This document shows positions 48,114 through 59,199 of a stretch of 64,000 nt of DNA, one piece after another; the first letter of the stretch is position 1; each line of letters begins with the position of its first letter. The notes beneath the pieces are model-generated. The model saw nothing but the letters and a program-made list of their open reading frames with translations. It was not told the origin of the DNA and made no database searches. Source of the stretch: Oehlia diaphana (taxonomy: Eukaryota; Glomeromycota; Glomeromycetes; Glomerales; Glomeraceae); contig QZLH01000269.1 in the NCBI GenBank assembly GCA_003833135.1, positions 19,626 through 83,625 on the forward strand, in the 5' to 3' direction. Both the position numbers and the translations under genes were made by a program.

Positions 48114-48511
48114 GTGCGTCAGGTGTCGATTTGCGTCAGATGACAGCTGACGCGCGTCAGATGCCAATTTTGAATAGTTTCTTATAAGTAAACATTTTTA
48201 TTTGTTAATTAAATTGTCTTTTATTTTATAAGTAAATCTGTGCATACTAATTATTTACGCATATCCTGAAAATTTCAAGTAAATACCATTAATGCTGAAT
48301 TATATATCGCAGATAATGTTAATCAAAATGTTAGCTATAATTAAACATAAAATTTTTCAGTCTTAATGTGCTTTTATTGCCTAAGTAAATTAGTTCATCA
48401 CATTTTAAATATATAATGCTAAAATTTCAACACGTTCGGATTCATATTGGTGGAAATTTCCTTCTTTAAAATATGCAGCTGTCATCTGACGCAAATCGAC
48501 ATCTGACGCAC
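48114..48511. mobile_element. 398-base MITE with 36-base terminal inverted repeats
   Basis: The arms 48114-48149 and 48476-48511 are inverted copies with one mismatch; the outer ends read GTGCGTCAG and CTGACGCAC. A 13-base direct repeat (ACATACAGTATAT) lies three bases outside the left end and one base outside the right, at 48098-48110 and 48513-48525. There is no coding capacity. The long arms and flanking repeat suggest a MULE- or hAT-type source, undetermined. Confidence 0.8.
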
Positions 48512-49379
48512 AACATACAGTATATATATAACATTTTGGACATTTATCTTTATGGAATAGAGATTGGCTTTGTTCTTCGATTTTCTTCTGTAATTACCAA
48601 TTCGGCTTTTGTTCACGTCGCATTAAAAACCTTTCTGAATACGTCATATACAGCAAATTCTTCGAAAAGTAATCAACATAGGATTAATGTGGTTGGTTTT
48701 GCATCATACTTGCTTTGTATGCATCATTAATTTGCGAAATTTTCGCAACTCAATCAAGGTTTTGCGAAAGATCACTTATGTATTTAAGTTGTTTAAAGAC
48801 TGTTCAAAAATCTGCGAATATAACGACCTCCCTCAAAATCGTTATGTTCTCCATTCTAATCCTCCCGCTTTTTTAAATGAAATGAATTAATTATTAATAC
48901 GAAGAATATTTCTCTTTTTTTTTAAATTTATTTATTGTACTAAAATATGTCGTTATTATATTCTACTTTTTTATTTTTTCAAATCTTAACAGATATGTAC
49001 CCAGATTATACTTTTAAATTTTGCTAATAAAATTTTTGATGGTATGTGAAGAATTGTTAACAGTTCTTACCTAAAATTTTGTTAGACTTCTAAGATTTAA
49101 TAATTAATATATAATCTTTCGTTAATGAATCCACTGGACGGATTAAGTGCAGAACTTTTTTGTTTGATTGTTTCTTTTTTATTACTCATTCATCATAGAC
49201 TATTGTGAAAATATATTTAAGATGGTTTAATTAGTATTATTGAAATAAAATTGCCCTTAGCGTAGAAGCTTACTTCGCTAGATCAATCAATATTGTTCAA
49301 AGAAATCCGTTATTAATATATATATATATACATATATATATGAATATTTCAGTATATAATCCATAAAGAATTATTACAC
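48512..49379. other. Intergenic
   Basis: No gene is supported. A (TA)n run lies at about 49316-49342. The open frame at 48687-48890 is not recognisable. Confidence 0.45.
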
Positions 49380-49840
49380 GTCATTTTACCAACATTTGTT
49401 AAATAAAGATAAGTACATTCACCAATTCTTGGATCAATAATTGCCACATGCGGATAATAATCAGTAGTAGGATAATGATTATGTACAGTATTTCCCCAAT
49501 CAGAATTCTTTGAATTATACCACAAACTTATAATATTAATATAAAATGAAATTTTTTAAAAAATTGTCGATGTTTTGCTTACGTGAAGGAAAGAAATTAT
49601 TCCTCAATTAAGTTCTTAACAACGTATCATCCACAAATCACGATCTGAACGAGAAAATTCCTTCTATTTTGGATGTCAATCTTTACCATCAATTTTTGCC
49701 TTATTTCTTGTCTAAATTAAAAGTGAACAAGAACAAACAAAAAAAGAATTGGATGAATAACTAATTAAGATCACTAATTTCCCCTTCAAAGTTTCTTTTG
49801 TATATGTTATCGAATGGTGGAGAAAATAAATCTGCCAATC
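49380..49840 (-). pseudogene. Decayed UAS-domain (UBX-family) gene fragment
   Basis: Three pieces occur in the right order on the minus strand: LADLFSPPFDNIYKRNFEGE (49838 downward, then a stop at 49761), KLMVKIDIQNRRNF followed in a shifted frame by DRDLW (about 49720-49610), and YYPHVAIIDPRIGE (about 49470-49420). These match the start, the core and the DPRTGE end of the thioredoxin-like UAS domain found in UBX proteins that work with Cdc48/p97. Stops (49763-49761 and two more in the middle piece) and frame changes separate them. Low-similarity open pieces upstream, including a C-x2-C...H...C segment at 50693-50764, may belong to the same or another dead gene. Introns could explain some gaps, but not the stops inside the middle piece. 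Confidence 0.6.
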
Positions 49841-50991
49841 TAATAATTTTTCGACAGAAAGCTCAACAATATCGTATTATGCAAGTGAGCGATGACTGCA
49901 TGGTATGTCTCTTCCAACTATAATAGAACAGTTGCAAGTTATATTGAAATAGAAATATATTAGTATAGAAAACTGAATAATTTAGAACGTATAAAATTAA
50001 AAAATACTTACTCATTCAAAATGGTTTTCTTGATCTCTGGCACAGATTACTTTCTTTTTTGGTTGGTTCAGTTATTTTTCAAGTTGAATAATATCTTGAT
50101 GTAATGTTTTTATTTCTTGTACAATTCATGAAAAAAATCAAAAAAAAAAAAAAATTAGAATAAATCCTTTGAAACGATGGTGAAAGCATAAAATAGAGAA
50201 CTATAAGAATTCTTTGTAAATGTTCCATGACCTTTTCTATTGGGAATTGAAAAATTATTCTTTTGATGGAATGATTAATTTACTTAAAGATTATAATGAA
50301 TATATTTTCGTTTCTTTCTCTTAAATTTTAATTATTTTCTCGGTCGGTTTAATGTATGTTAATAAATATTTTCTTTGTTCATCTATATATTTCTGTTTTA
50401 ATTCTGCATTTAATCTATCAAATATCAATTTCCTCAGTTTGTTTCAAATAATTTATATCTTAGCTCATCCATCTTTTAGTTAGTTTGAGCTAGTTATCAA
50501 TATCCCTTGAATTTAAATAAAACTTATTGCCTATCCATTTAAATAAATTACCGAAACTAGCCCGTTATTTGAATGAAATTTCTCTGCAAAACATATATCG
50601 TGGAACGTCACAAAGTAAGGGATAAGGTGTAACATTGAACCACATTTCTTTATTTTTTTTCCAATTCGATTTGACCGTCCAACTTTATTACCAATTAAAG
50701 CATTTCGCAATATGTTGATCGTGTTTATTAAAACATTTTCGGCAGAAAGGACAAGTTGTACCAAAAAAAAATCTATAAAATCATCAGTTTATCTTGTTTT
50801 TTTTCACTTTGTATTTTTTAAAAAAATTTTTTTTTACCCCAATTTACTAATAATTCATAGTATTCCACGGAGATGTCTATAGTGTTTAATTTCCTATATT
50901 AACGAAAGTTTTAACATTTACTACTATTAAACTGCGCAGAGAATAAAAAATTTTTGCAAATCAAAATAAGGGAATACATAAAGAACATATA

Positions 50992-51432
50992 ATGGCTAAA
51001 ATAGTTCCAATTGGGGCGGAAAAAGATTTTAGTAAGTAAAATAAATAAATCATATTATTTTAGGAAAATATTCAAAAATATTTAATTTCATTATTTCTTT
51101 AGTTGTATTTGCGAAGAAGAATTACATAGTATTAAGCGTTGTTGGTTCGCTTGTTGCATTTGCAATATTAGTTTATCTTATTGGGCGATGTAGAAATAGA
51201 AAGGTACTATATAAAACTTGTGCATTTATTGATACATTCATTTCGTGTAATATATTAACTTCTTTTATTATTTTTTAGGGAAATAATTTTGTAATATTCA
51301 ACTTTCTCCTTATATGTTATGATATAGCATTTGATATAGCGTTTTTTATAAAGAATGCGGATGATGTTCCAGAATTATACAGATTTACGTAAGAAATATT
51401 AATAAGCTTTATTTACTATTTGAGCGGGTTAA

Positions 51433-51467
<35 letters not shown>

Positions 51468-52125
51468 TTTTTTTTTTTTTTTTTTTTTTTTTTGACTAAC
51501 TTTTGATATATTTTTACTTAGATTGATAATTTTAATAGCATCGGGATCACTTAACTTATTAATGAGTTTTGCAATAATTATATATCAAAAAATTTACAAT
51601 CCAGCATTTTCAAATTGGTTTAGTAAAAATCATAGATTTGCCGCATTAATCACAGTATTTTCGGCAGCGAATATACAAGCATTAAAGATATTTTCATCGA
51701 ATTATGGGGGAATGAACATCCTTCAAGCAAAATATTCTACTTATGGAAAAAGAGCCATTGCTTGGGGTGGGGTCTTAAATCTTGCTTTTCAAGATATACC
51801 TCAATTAGTTATTTTAGTAAGTGATAAAAGAATTATATTTGATTATTGACCAATAAAAACCGAAATATTGATTGTGCGATTAATTTTTTTTTTTAAAAAA
51901 AATCACTTTTTTCATTAGGTAATTTATTGGACCAAAACGGAAGGATATATGATTTTTCCTTTTATTAGTCTGATATTCAATGTTGTAATTTTATTTATTG
52001 ATTTCTTTGGAAGAATTTTTGATGCAATCATTATTCAAAATGATGATGATGGAACAACACGTCGTTTGAATGATCGTTCAAGTGAAAGCACTTATCAATA
52101 TAGTATGCGAGTTGGAGCTCCTTGA
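50992..52125 (+). CDS. Multi-pass membrane protein, stand-alone copy of a glomeromycotan membrane module
   Basis: Five-exon gene, join(50992..51031, 51103..51203, 51279..51388, 51522..51816, 51919..52125), 250 residues. Every intron is GT-AG and frames join without a stop. Hydrophobic segments lie at about 21-40, 50-70, 84-105, 115-135, 165-187 and 192-213. Motifs include NWFSKNHRFAALITVFSAAN, IQALKIFSSNYGG and FQDIPQLVILVIYW. The order of features matches the C-terminal membrane part of the pseudogene at 59200-62518, so the two are related; here the ectodomain is absent and the protein starts with a short MAKIVPIGAEKDF. The function is unknown; no pore, kinase or transporter motif is recognised. 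The third intron carries a poly-T run of about 60 bases, and the C-terminus is hydrophilic (cytosolic or external side unknown). Confidence 0.78.
51435..51493. repeat. Long poly-T tract inside an intron
   Basis: About 59 bases of T with one A, located in intron 3 of the membrane gene, some 30 bases before its acceptor. Confidence 0.85.
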
Positions 52126-54151
52126 AAAAACGATTTTTTTTTTCCATAGATAGAACTTAATAATTTTATAATATAATCATTCGTTATATGTCTATGGTGG
52201 AAGAGTAGCATTTTATGCTATTTATGTGCTGATCAGTTATAGAACATATTTTATTCAAGTATTTAAAATTTATAATTATATTTGGGCGGACAATTATATA
52301 AGTGAGGCGACAATATTGTTGGTATCTGAGTAACTATAATAGACATATATAGTATAAATCTATTTACATATATTTATTTATTTCTATGATAATATAGCGC
52401 ACCAATTCATTGAATATACTATATTAGCATCACCTAATAAATCACGCATAATCATGTTTTAGAAACGTATCCTCACATTATGACTTTGATAACCTTCGTG
52501 TCATGATCTTTAAAGAAAATACGAGGCAGGGAAAACGCTATTATGATCTGGATGCATAATAGCAATGTTATATATGAATTGATATCTTCTTTAATAAGAA
52601 TTGTCTTCCTATACCGGAGAGAATTTATTGCATTTATGCGAACTTTGCGTGATACAGTTTTAAAATTATGGTAAATCCATTTTTAATATTATAGTTAGCA
52701 ATTCTTAAAATACTTTTGCTCTTGTCCTTTTTTTTGTTGCCATCTCAAAGTCAGAACATTTTGGTAATTATGTAAATTCGTAAATTCAGATTTTTTAATA
52801 ATACCGTATGCTACTATATTCGCGCCCCAACACGCAATATTGAAGTATACAATAATAACAAATGGTAGATAGTCGAATCATCATATATTGTGAGCGAAGC
52901 CTTTAACTAAAATTTGTCTTATGTACCGCATATAAGCTTCTCGAAGAAATAAAATATCCATTAATCTTTCGTATCCAAAATTCACAGAACTAAAAAATGT
53001 GAAGCCTAATATCTCACTTGGCCAAAACTTAAAATTTCCGAAGAAAGGATTCCTATGCCTTAGTCCCACAATTGACTCGTCAGAACTTTTATCATCAATT
53101 ATCTAACATTTTGAAAATTCTATCCGTTGTGCCCGTAATATGAAGTCATAGGCTCCAAAATACATATTATCTAAGATAAAGTTCCATAATTTTCAACCTG
53201 AATAATAATTGTCATAATTGTCATGAAATAAATAGCGGAACAACGTTTATCCCGAGTTTGAAATTCGGTTTCTTAAAAAATTCAGCCGTGAAAACGGGAA
53301 AATAAAAACGAGAAATTATTTTGTTATGTTGACTTACGAGAGAGATAAGTAGAGTGAAAGATAAGGATAAGATAATCTTGGTGTTTATTACTAAAAGCAA
53401 AGAAATGAAATTTATTTTAGTACTCAAAATTCACATATCTGAACAGGCGATCTTCCTATTTAACATCTCGACTAAATTGCCCAAAAAGCTACGGACGAAA
53501 GGTTATTGTTAGATCCGAAGTTTATCCCGTTTTTTTTTTTTTTTTGATCATTCTGAATAGTCTTTTTTGGATGTCGGATGATCGTGGCATCTGTTTCAAT
53601 GAAACGAAATGTCACGATACATAGTAATTCGAGAATTAATTAAAGCAAATTATTGTACCACCACCAAAAGATATTCTTTGTTAAGCCGTTAGGAGTGCGT
53701 TCTGATAACCAAATAGGAACTTAGTGAAGAGAAGCATCTACACAGTATCTACACTAGCAGAAGATTTGTAAGAATAACTGAGAAATTAGATTATTTGCGA
53801 ATATAATCAATCATTTGCATTATCTTATAGTAAATAAATAAATGGCTTCTATCTTAATATTTATTCTGAAAAAGATTATTTATTACAACTTTCTTTGCAG
53901 TTCCTAAAATAATTATTTTAGAATTAGGCGCAAAGCTCTATTTAATCATATACAGTATTTGTGTATATGTATAATTGAAAGGAGAGCATTATTTTTCAAG
54001 GCAAACATCTCTTTTCGGTTCTGCTAAGCATTATCTTTATTTTGTATATAATCAATGTATTGAATCTTTATAAACCCTGAATATATGAATACAATCACAG
54101 GCAACATCTTCAATAATATTTCAATGAATTTGGTTATCATTCGTCTATTTT
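52126..54151. other. Intergenic
   Basis: 3' flank of the membrane gene, then A+T-rich sequence with no supported gene. Open frames at 52881 and 53221 (minus) are short and unrecognised. Confidence 0.5.
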
Positions 54152-54363
54152 AGTTGATTTTTGTCTTGCTGGTTACTAATTTCTTTCTTGAATAAATGAT
54201 TTTGAAAATAATTTGCAAGAACTTCGTTCTATTTCATAAGTTTTTTTTTTGGCTCTCGTCTTTCTCGAAATTAGTATTTTTCTTTTGTCCCCGTTAACTA
54301 CTACTTGATTTTGTAGATCGTTAATCACTTGATAATAGGTTTCGGAAATAATTTGCAAGTATT
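54152..54363 (-). pseudogene. Eroded 3' repeats of the coiled-coil gene
   Basis: Beyond the present stop codon two further degraded copies of the repeat motif are readable in a shifted frame: EILANYFRNLLSS (just after the stop) and EVLANYFQNHLFKKEI (about 54225-54180), ending at a stop near 54152. A small deletion in the last intact repeat shifted the frame onto a TGA and cut these off. The ancestral protein was probably longer. Confidence 0.6.
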
Positions 54364-55662
54364 TCATGCTGATTCTGTTTTATTCTGGTTTTCCTCTCGT
54401 TCAACCTTCTCCTTTTTTTTGGATAATAAGTCTTGGAAAAAATTTGCAATTTCATCTTTATTCTGATCCTGAACTGTTTTAGTTTTCTGGTTTTCCTCTC
54501 GTTCAACCTTCTTTTTTTTGGATAATAAGTCTTGGAAAAAATTTGCAAGTATTTCATTTTCATTCTGATCCTGAACTGTTTTAGTTTTCTGGTTTTCCTC
54601 TCGTTCAACCTTCTCCTTTTTTTTGGATAATAAGTCTTGGAAAAAATTTGCAAGTGTTTCATCTTTATTTTGATCCTGAACTGTTTTAGTTTTCTGGTTC
54701 TCCTCTCGTTCAACCTTCTCCTTTTTTTTGGATAATAAGTCTTGGAAAAAATTTGCAATTTTATCTTTATTCTGATCCTGAACTGTTTTAGTTTTCTGGT
54801 TTTCCTCTCGCTCAACCTTCTCCTTTTTTTTGGATAATAAGTCTTGAAAAAAATTTGCAAGTATTTCATTTTCATTCTGATCCTGAACTGTTTTAGTTTT
54901 CTGGTTTTCCTCTCGTTCAACCTTCTCCTTTTTTTTGGATAATAAGTCTTGGAAAAAGTTTGCAAGTGTTTCATTTTCATTCTGATCCTGAACTGTTTTA
55001 GTTTTCTGGTTTTCCTCTCGTTCAACCTTCTCCTTTTTTTTGGATAATAAATCTTGGAAAAAATTTGCAAGTGTTTCATCTTTATTTTGATCCTGAACTG
55101 TTTTAGTTTTCTGGTTTTCCTCTCGTTCAATCTCGGTTTCTTTATTTTGCATCTCTTGTTTAACTTCGTGATTTTGTTGAACGTTAATCTCCTTTTTTTT
55201 GGATAATAAGTCTTGGAAAAAATTTGCAAGTATTTCATCTGTCTTGGTTTTCAGACTCTCGACTTGCTCAGTTTCTTTGTTTTGATGACTATTAGTCTCT
55301 TCTTTATTTTTCTTCCTTTCCTTCAGTTGTTTTTTTAATTCTTCATTTTGAGCTTGTAATTTCTCAATAACTTGTTGTTTTTGATTATTAGCTTCTACCT
55401 GTTGGGTAAGTTTGACTTCCGCATCTTGAAGTTTCTTTTGCTCTTCATGTAAATATTTATCACTGGTTGCTTGATTTTCTACTAATTGTCTTTTTAAATA
55501 ATCTACTTCTTTTTTTAACTCTTCATTTTGAACTTGTAATTGTTCTAACGAAAGTTTGCCGAAATTACTTTCAATCCATTCATTTTTAGTTTGCTCCAAT
55601 TTATTCAGGATATTTTCTTGTTGTATCGATAAATTAACTTCCTTACTTTTTAGTTTATTCAT
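54364..55662 (-). CDS. Coiled-coil protein with 35-residue tandem repeats
   Basis: Single exon, 432 residues, not a named family. Residues 1-135 are strongly coiled-coil (QNEELKKEVDYLKRQLVEN; KLQAQNEELKKQLKERKK). From about 145 on there are eight copies of a module ending LANFFQDLLSKKKE; seven are in tight tandem with the spacer VEREENQKTKTVQDQN, about 35 residues (105 bases) each, some shortened to 33-34. Copies are nearly identical at DNA level, implying recent unequal exchange. Each module is predicted to be helical with a short hydrophobic patch (LANFFQDLL) in an otherwise charged chain, so self-association is plausible. The role is unknown. The last repeat is broken by a small deletion that creates the stop. 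A second frame also stays open across the array, as expected from a period divisible by three. Confidence 0.75.
   Translation of the reverse strand: MNKLKSKEVNLSIQQENILNKLEQTKNEWIESNFGKLSLEQLQVQNEELKKEVDYLKRQLVENQATSDKYLHEEQKKLQDAEVKLTQQVEANNQKQQVIEKLQAQNEELKKQLKERKKNKEETNSHQNKETEQVESLKTKTDEILANFFQDLLSKKKEINVQQNHEVKQEMQNKETEIEREENQKTKTVQDQNKDETLANFFQDLLSKKKEKVEREENQKTKTVQDQNENETLANFFQDLLSKKKEKVEREENQKTKTVQDQNENEILANFFQDLLSKKKEKVEREENQKTKTVQDQNKDKIANFFQDLLSKKKEKVEREENQKTKTVQDQNKDETLANFFQDLLSKKKEKVEREENQKTKTVQDQNENEILANFFQDLLSKKKKVEREENQKTKTVQDQNKDEIANFFQDLLSKKKEKVEREENQNKTESA
54388..55134 (-). repeat. 105-base tandem repeat array
   Basis: Seven contiguous units of about 105 bases (a few 99-102 by in-frame deletions) inside the coiled-coil gene, each containing the complement of CTTGGAAAAAATTTGCAA. 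Confidence 0.85.
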
Positions 55663-56664
55663 TTTTTGCTAAAGATACCCGGTTAAAAATTTTTTTCTCG
55701 TTGAATTGTTCCTTTTAAGTTGGTTAATGGTTCCACGTGTGTAATACATGTTTCACGCATTTGTGGGACCGTTCCACAATTTTTTCTTGAATATCGAAAT
55801 TATCCGAAGCGTTAGCGAACTGTACTTAACGACCCCCCTGAAATATGCTAAATAAATGACACACGTAGATCACGTAAACGGTTCCCGTTTTCCTAGTATA
55901 ATTATTCTTTATTTATAATAAGCAATCAATATATTTTATTAAATCATAAGTATTGAAAATACTTACATCTATAAATGAAATTTTAATCACATAGCACGGT
56001 TTCATTTTTAATATTTTTCTTCAAGTAAACAAATAATTTATTTCACGAAAATTACGATAATAATACCAAGAGAATCTCAAAATCTGATACTCAATTTTTT
56101 GACGGGTTTAAAGTAGAATACCCTATTGTTCGTTATAGATGATGGATGAGCGATCATATTAAAATTCGGTTGCATATCTATCATCAACGATCACCGACAA
56201 TCGATGATGCGGAATATTGATACAGTATTCTAATTATATTTTTTCCCAGAGAAAAAGACACCCCGATAATCTTTGAACCAATTATATTGAGAAGTCACAT
56301 TTTCGCGTTCAAATATGTACCGTTTTATAGTTATAAGACTGAGACGAAGAATTTTAAGAATTTTTAGTAAACCCTGGTTAAACATTTAACTTTATTAAGA
56401 AATTTTATAAAGGTGAATGAAAGCATAGGTAAATATCATAAAAGCAACGAAAAATACTACATAATTATTATTTGTTTGTTAAAGAATTGATTACATAGTA
56501 CTATAAGCTTAAGTTTAAATATTGCATAGATGGTGGTCATATATGTAATAATATAATATTTTACTTGTTCCTTAGACCGTAATAATATAATATTTACTTG
56601 TTCCTTAAACCGTAGAATATATAAAATAGAAATAACTCAATACGTAATAATAAAATATAAAATC
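55663..56664. other. Intergenic
   Basis: Upstream of the coiled-coil gene and downstream of the HMG gene. Contains a duplicated TAATATAATATTTTACTTGT-like phrase (about 56549-56615). No gene is seen. Confidence 0.5.
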
Positions 56665-57108
56665 TTAATGCATAATACTCAAGTTTTCAAACTTTTCACT
56701 AAACGCTTTTAAACTAAAGTCTTCTTCCATTTCTTTTTCAAGCATTTCTGGATTTATAAACACATCATCATCCTTCTCTTTATTCACTTTATTCACTTTT
56801 AATTGATTAATCTCTTCGATGATAAATGGCTTATCATATGTAAGTTCCTTTAAATGTGTTAATGTTTGTTTTAAATTGATTTTGATGGTTTCACATATTT
56901 TAAAATATTGATTTTTTTGTAAACTTGACATATTCTCCCATGCAATTTTAGCTGATTTAATAGCATCTGTACGTTTAATTTTTCTTGTTTCACATTTAAG
57001 ACTGTAAAAATTATTTGAAAATAGAATCCAGGCGTTTGGAGAACGAGATCTCTTATAGGGTGCCGATTTTCTAATAGATTTTGGGGATTTATTACGTGGC
57101 ATTTTCAA
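56665..57108 (-). CDS. HMG-box protein
   Basis: Single exon, 147 residues. A short basic N-terminus (RNKSPKSIRKSAPYKRSRSP) leads straight into an HMG box at about 20-75: SPNAWILFSNNFYSLK (helix 1), IKRTDAIKSAKIAWENMSS (helix 2 with Trp), LQKNQYFKICETIKINLKQ (helix 3). The second half is acidic at its end (EMLEKEMEEDFSLKAFSEKF). The box is a typical length and has the Pro/Trp landmarks, so DNA binding in the nucleus is likely. The rest of the protein resembles nothing I recognise. It is only distantly related to the triplicated genes at 15-26 kb. The start is the first of two closely spaced Met codons. Confidence 0.82.
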   Translation of the reverse strand: MKMPRNKSPKSIRKSAPYKRSRSPNAWILFSNNFYSLKCETRKIKRTDAIKSAKIAWENMSSLQKNQYFKICETIKINLKQTLTHLKELTYDKPFIIEEINQLKVNKVNKEKDDDVFINPEMLEKEMEEDFSLKAFSEKFENLSIMH

Positions 57109-58819
57109 GAAAGAAAGAAATAATTTTGAATTTATTATTTAAAGTTATGTCAAATGTCAACTCCTTTTATAATATTTTTTGATTTATTGCTATTTTCATC
57201 ATTCTTATTATGTGGCGTTCTTCATTAGAATAACTATACCGTAATCATTAAAATTATTCGGGTATTGAATCCCGATTGATAGGCAACTTATAATTACCGT
57301 AGATGTAAAAAGTTACCATTTACGATTTTTTTTGGAAATGTAAATTAAAGACGATCAATGCCTGCCTTTCATTCCTTACTTATAAGGCAATTATCGGATC
57401 TATTTCCTTTCAACTTTATAGAATATATTATTTAATTGAACTCATAGATTAAAGTATGAAATTAATATTATAATATATTATAACGAATAAAAAATTGAGA
57501 TTTATACATGATAATTATTATTAAGTAAATTAACGATCAAATATATTTATAATTGGCTAATGTTTACTTGGTTACTAAACAGATCAGGAAATTTATCTAT
57601 TTATAGATATTTTATAATAAAAATAATATAAAAATAAGTTATTTAACAAATTGGAATGATCACTTTTAATACAATAAAGTAATAACTTAATTTCTTATGA
57701 CTAATAACTTCTTAAAAAATATCAAGATTTCTCTCAAACTTTTTTTTTAAATTTCTTTACTCTCAAAAAGCTTCAAGAAATATTTTATGTAATTAATCTA
57801 CAGAAACAAATGTAAGTACTATTTATCAAAAAAATCTCAACATGAATGGTTGATGAAAATATGATATCTTTAATCTGAAATATATTTTGAGTGTCTTTCA
57901 GAATAAAGACAAATGCCATATGCTTATTTCTAAGTAATATGCTCATTAGAATTTCTTACATAATGACCTAGTAGTTATCATGTAAACACTGTATAGTGTA
58001 TAATTAATACCTTGCGCACAGAGATTTGCTATGTCATCTGGAAATTCTTGAGTGTTTAAATTGTTTATTGTATATTTTTGATAATTTGGTAAAAAAAATT
58101 TAACTAAGATACATTAACATAAAATTCTAATAATTGTATTATCATAATTTTTATTATTTATGTATTTTTAAAGTTCTATTGTCTCAATTGTTAAAATAGA
58201 AAAATAATCCAACGCCAAATAACTGAGAAAAATTATTTTGTTCAGTACATATTTAATCAACTGGAATTGTATTAGAATCGGGTGGTATCGTTAAGATCAT
58301 TTTCAAATGTACGTGATTCTGATGGCTAAATTGGTCTAACTTTAATTTCAAACGACAATTAATCACAGATTCACACTAACTGAAAATTGTATTTAAAAAT
58401 TGGGATGCATCATTCCAAAGTTTATTGTTCAGTTATAGAGAAGATACATGAATTGTATTAGAATTGCATGTCAAGACCATTTTCGAACGTACATGTAATT
58501 CGTGATAACTACCCTTGTAAACAATCACATGATCATGCGATAATGAAGTGCACATTCCATTTTTCCCCACATATATTCCGTATACATTAATATTTTACAA
58601 AATGAATTCATATTAATATCGGCATTAACAATGGTACCGTACCGTAATTTCTCAAATTGAAGATGATGGTTATCACTTGAAAAGCATAGTAATATTATAG
58701 TTCTATACCAACATTTTTCACATATAACATTATAATAAAATAATATTTTATTGAATTTGAAAATTAAGATCTATCTATATGATGCTTCTAGGCCGGGACA
58801 CATGAGTCTAGTTATTTAT
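57109..58819. other. Intergenic
   Basis: 1.7 kb of A+T-rich sequence. The phrase GAATTGTATTAGAAT with a following ACGTAC...GATG region recurs around 58263 and 58449, suggesting an old local duplication. No gene is seen. Confidence 0.5.
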
Positions 58820-59116
58820 TAGGCCAGTTCATTTCTGATCGTTCGGAATTTTGATCGGTTTGTAGTTGAATAATATTGGTTAATAAATTGGTGTAACTCG
58901 ATCAGTACCCGATTTTCCAGAACTAAATAAAGGTGGAATTTTTTTGATCATATTTTAAAATAGGCAAAGCACAACAAAAACAAATGGGCTGATTGGTTAT
59001 TTGAAATTTTTTTGCGACCAACGATCAGTGTACTCAATTTTGATTTTGATCATAGTTCAGATTGGCTAACGGATTTTGCGATCAAAAACCCGAACAATCA
59101 GAAATGAACTGGCCTA
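58820..59116. mobile_element. 297-base MITE with 27-base terminal inverted repeats
   Basis: Ends TAGGCCAGTTCATTTCTGAT (left) and its inverse at 59090-59116 differ at one position over 27 bases. The interior repeats GATCGGT/TGATCA-type motifs. TA at both extremes fits a TA target, as in Tc1/mariner-like elements, but the superfamily is not certain. No coding capacity. Confidence 0.75.
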
Positions 59117-59199
59117 TTGTTATTTTTGAATCACGATTTAACGATCGGCCAATAGCACTTAATTTACTAAAAGCTCCACTAAAGAACTTATAGTAAGTG

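Noticed and set aside
48473..48890. Two overlapping plus-strand frames after the MITE
   Set aside because: The first starts inside the MITE arm; neither resembles a protein family.
54321..55238. 305-residue Lys/Arg-rich frame overlapping the coiled-coil gene
   Set aside because: Open only because the 105-base repeat is divisible by three; codon pattern and coiled-coil logic favour the other frame.
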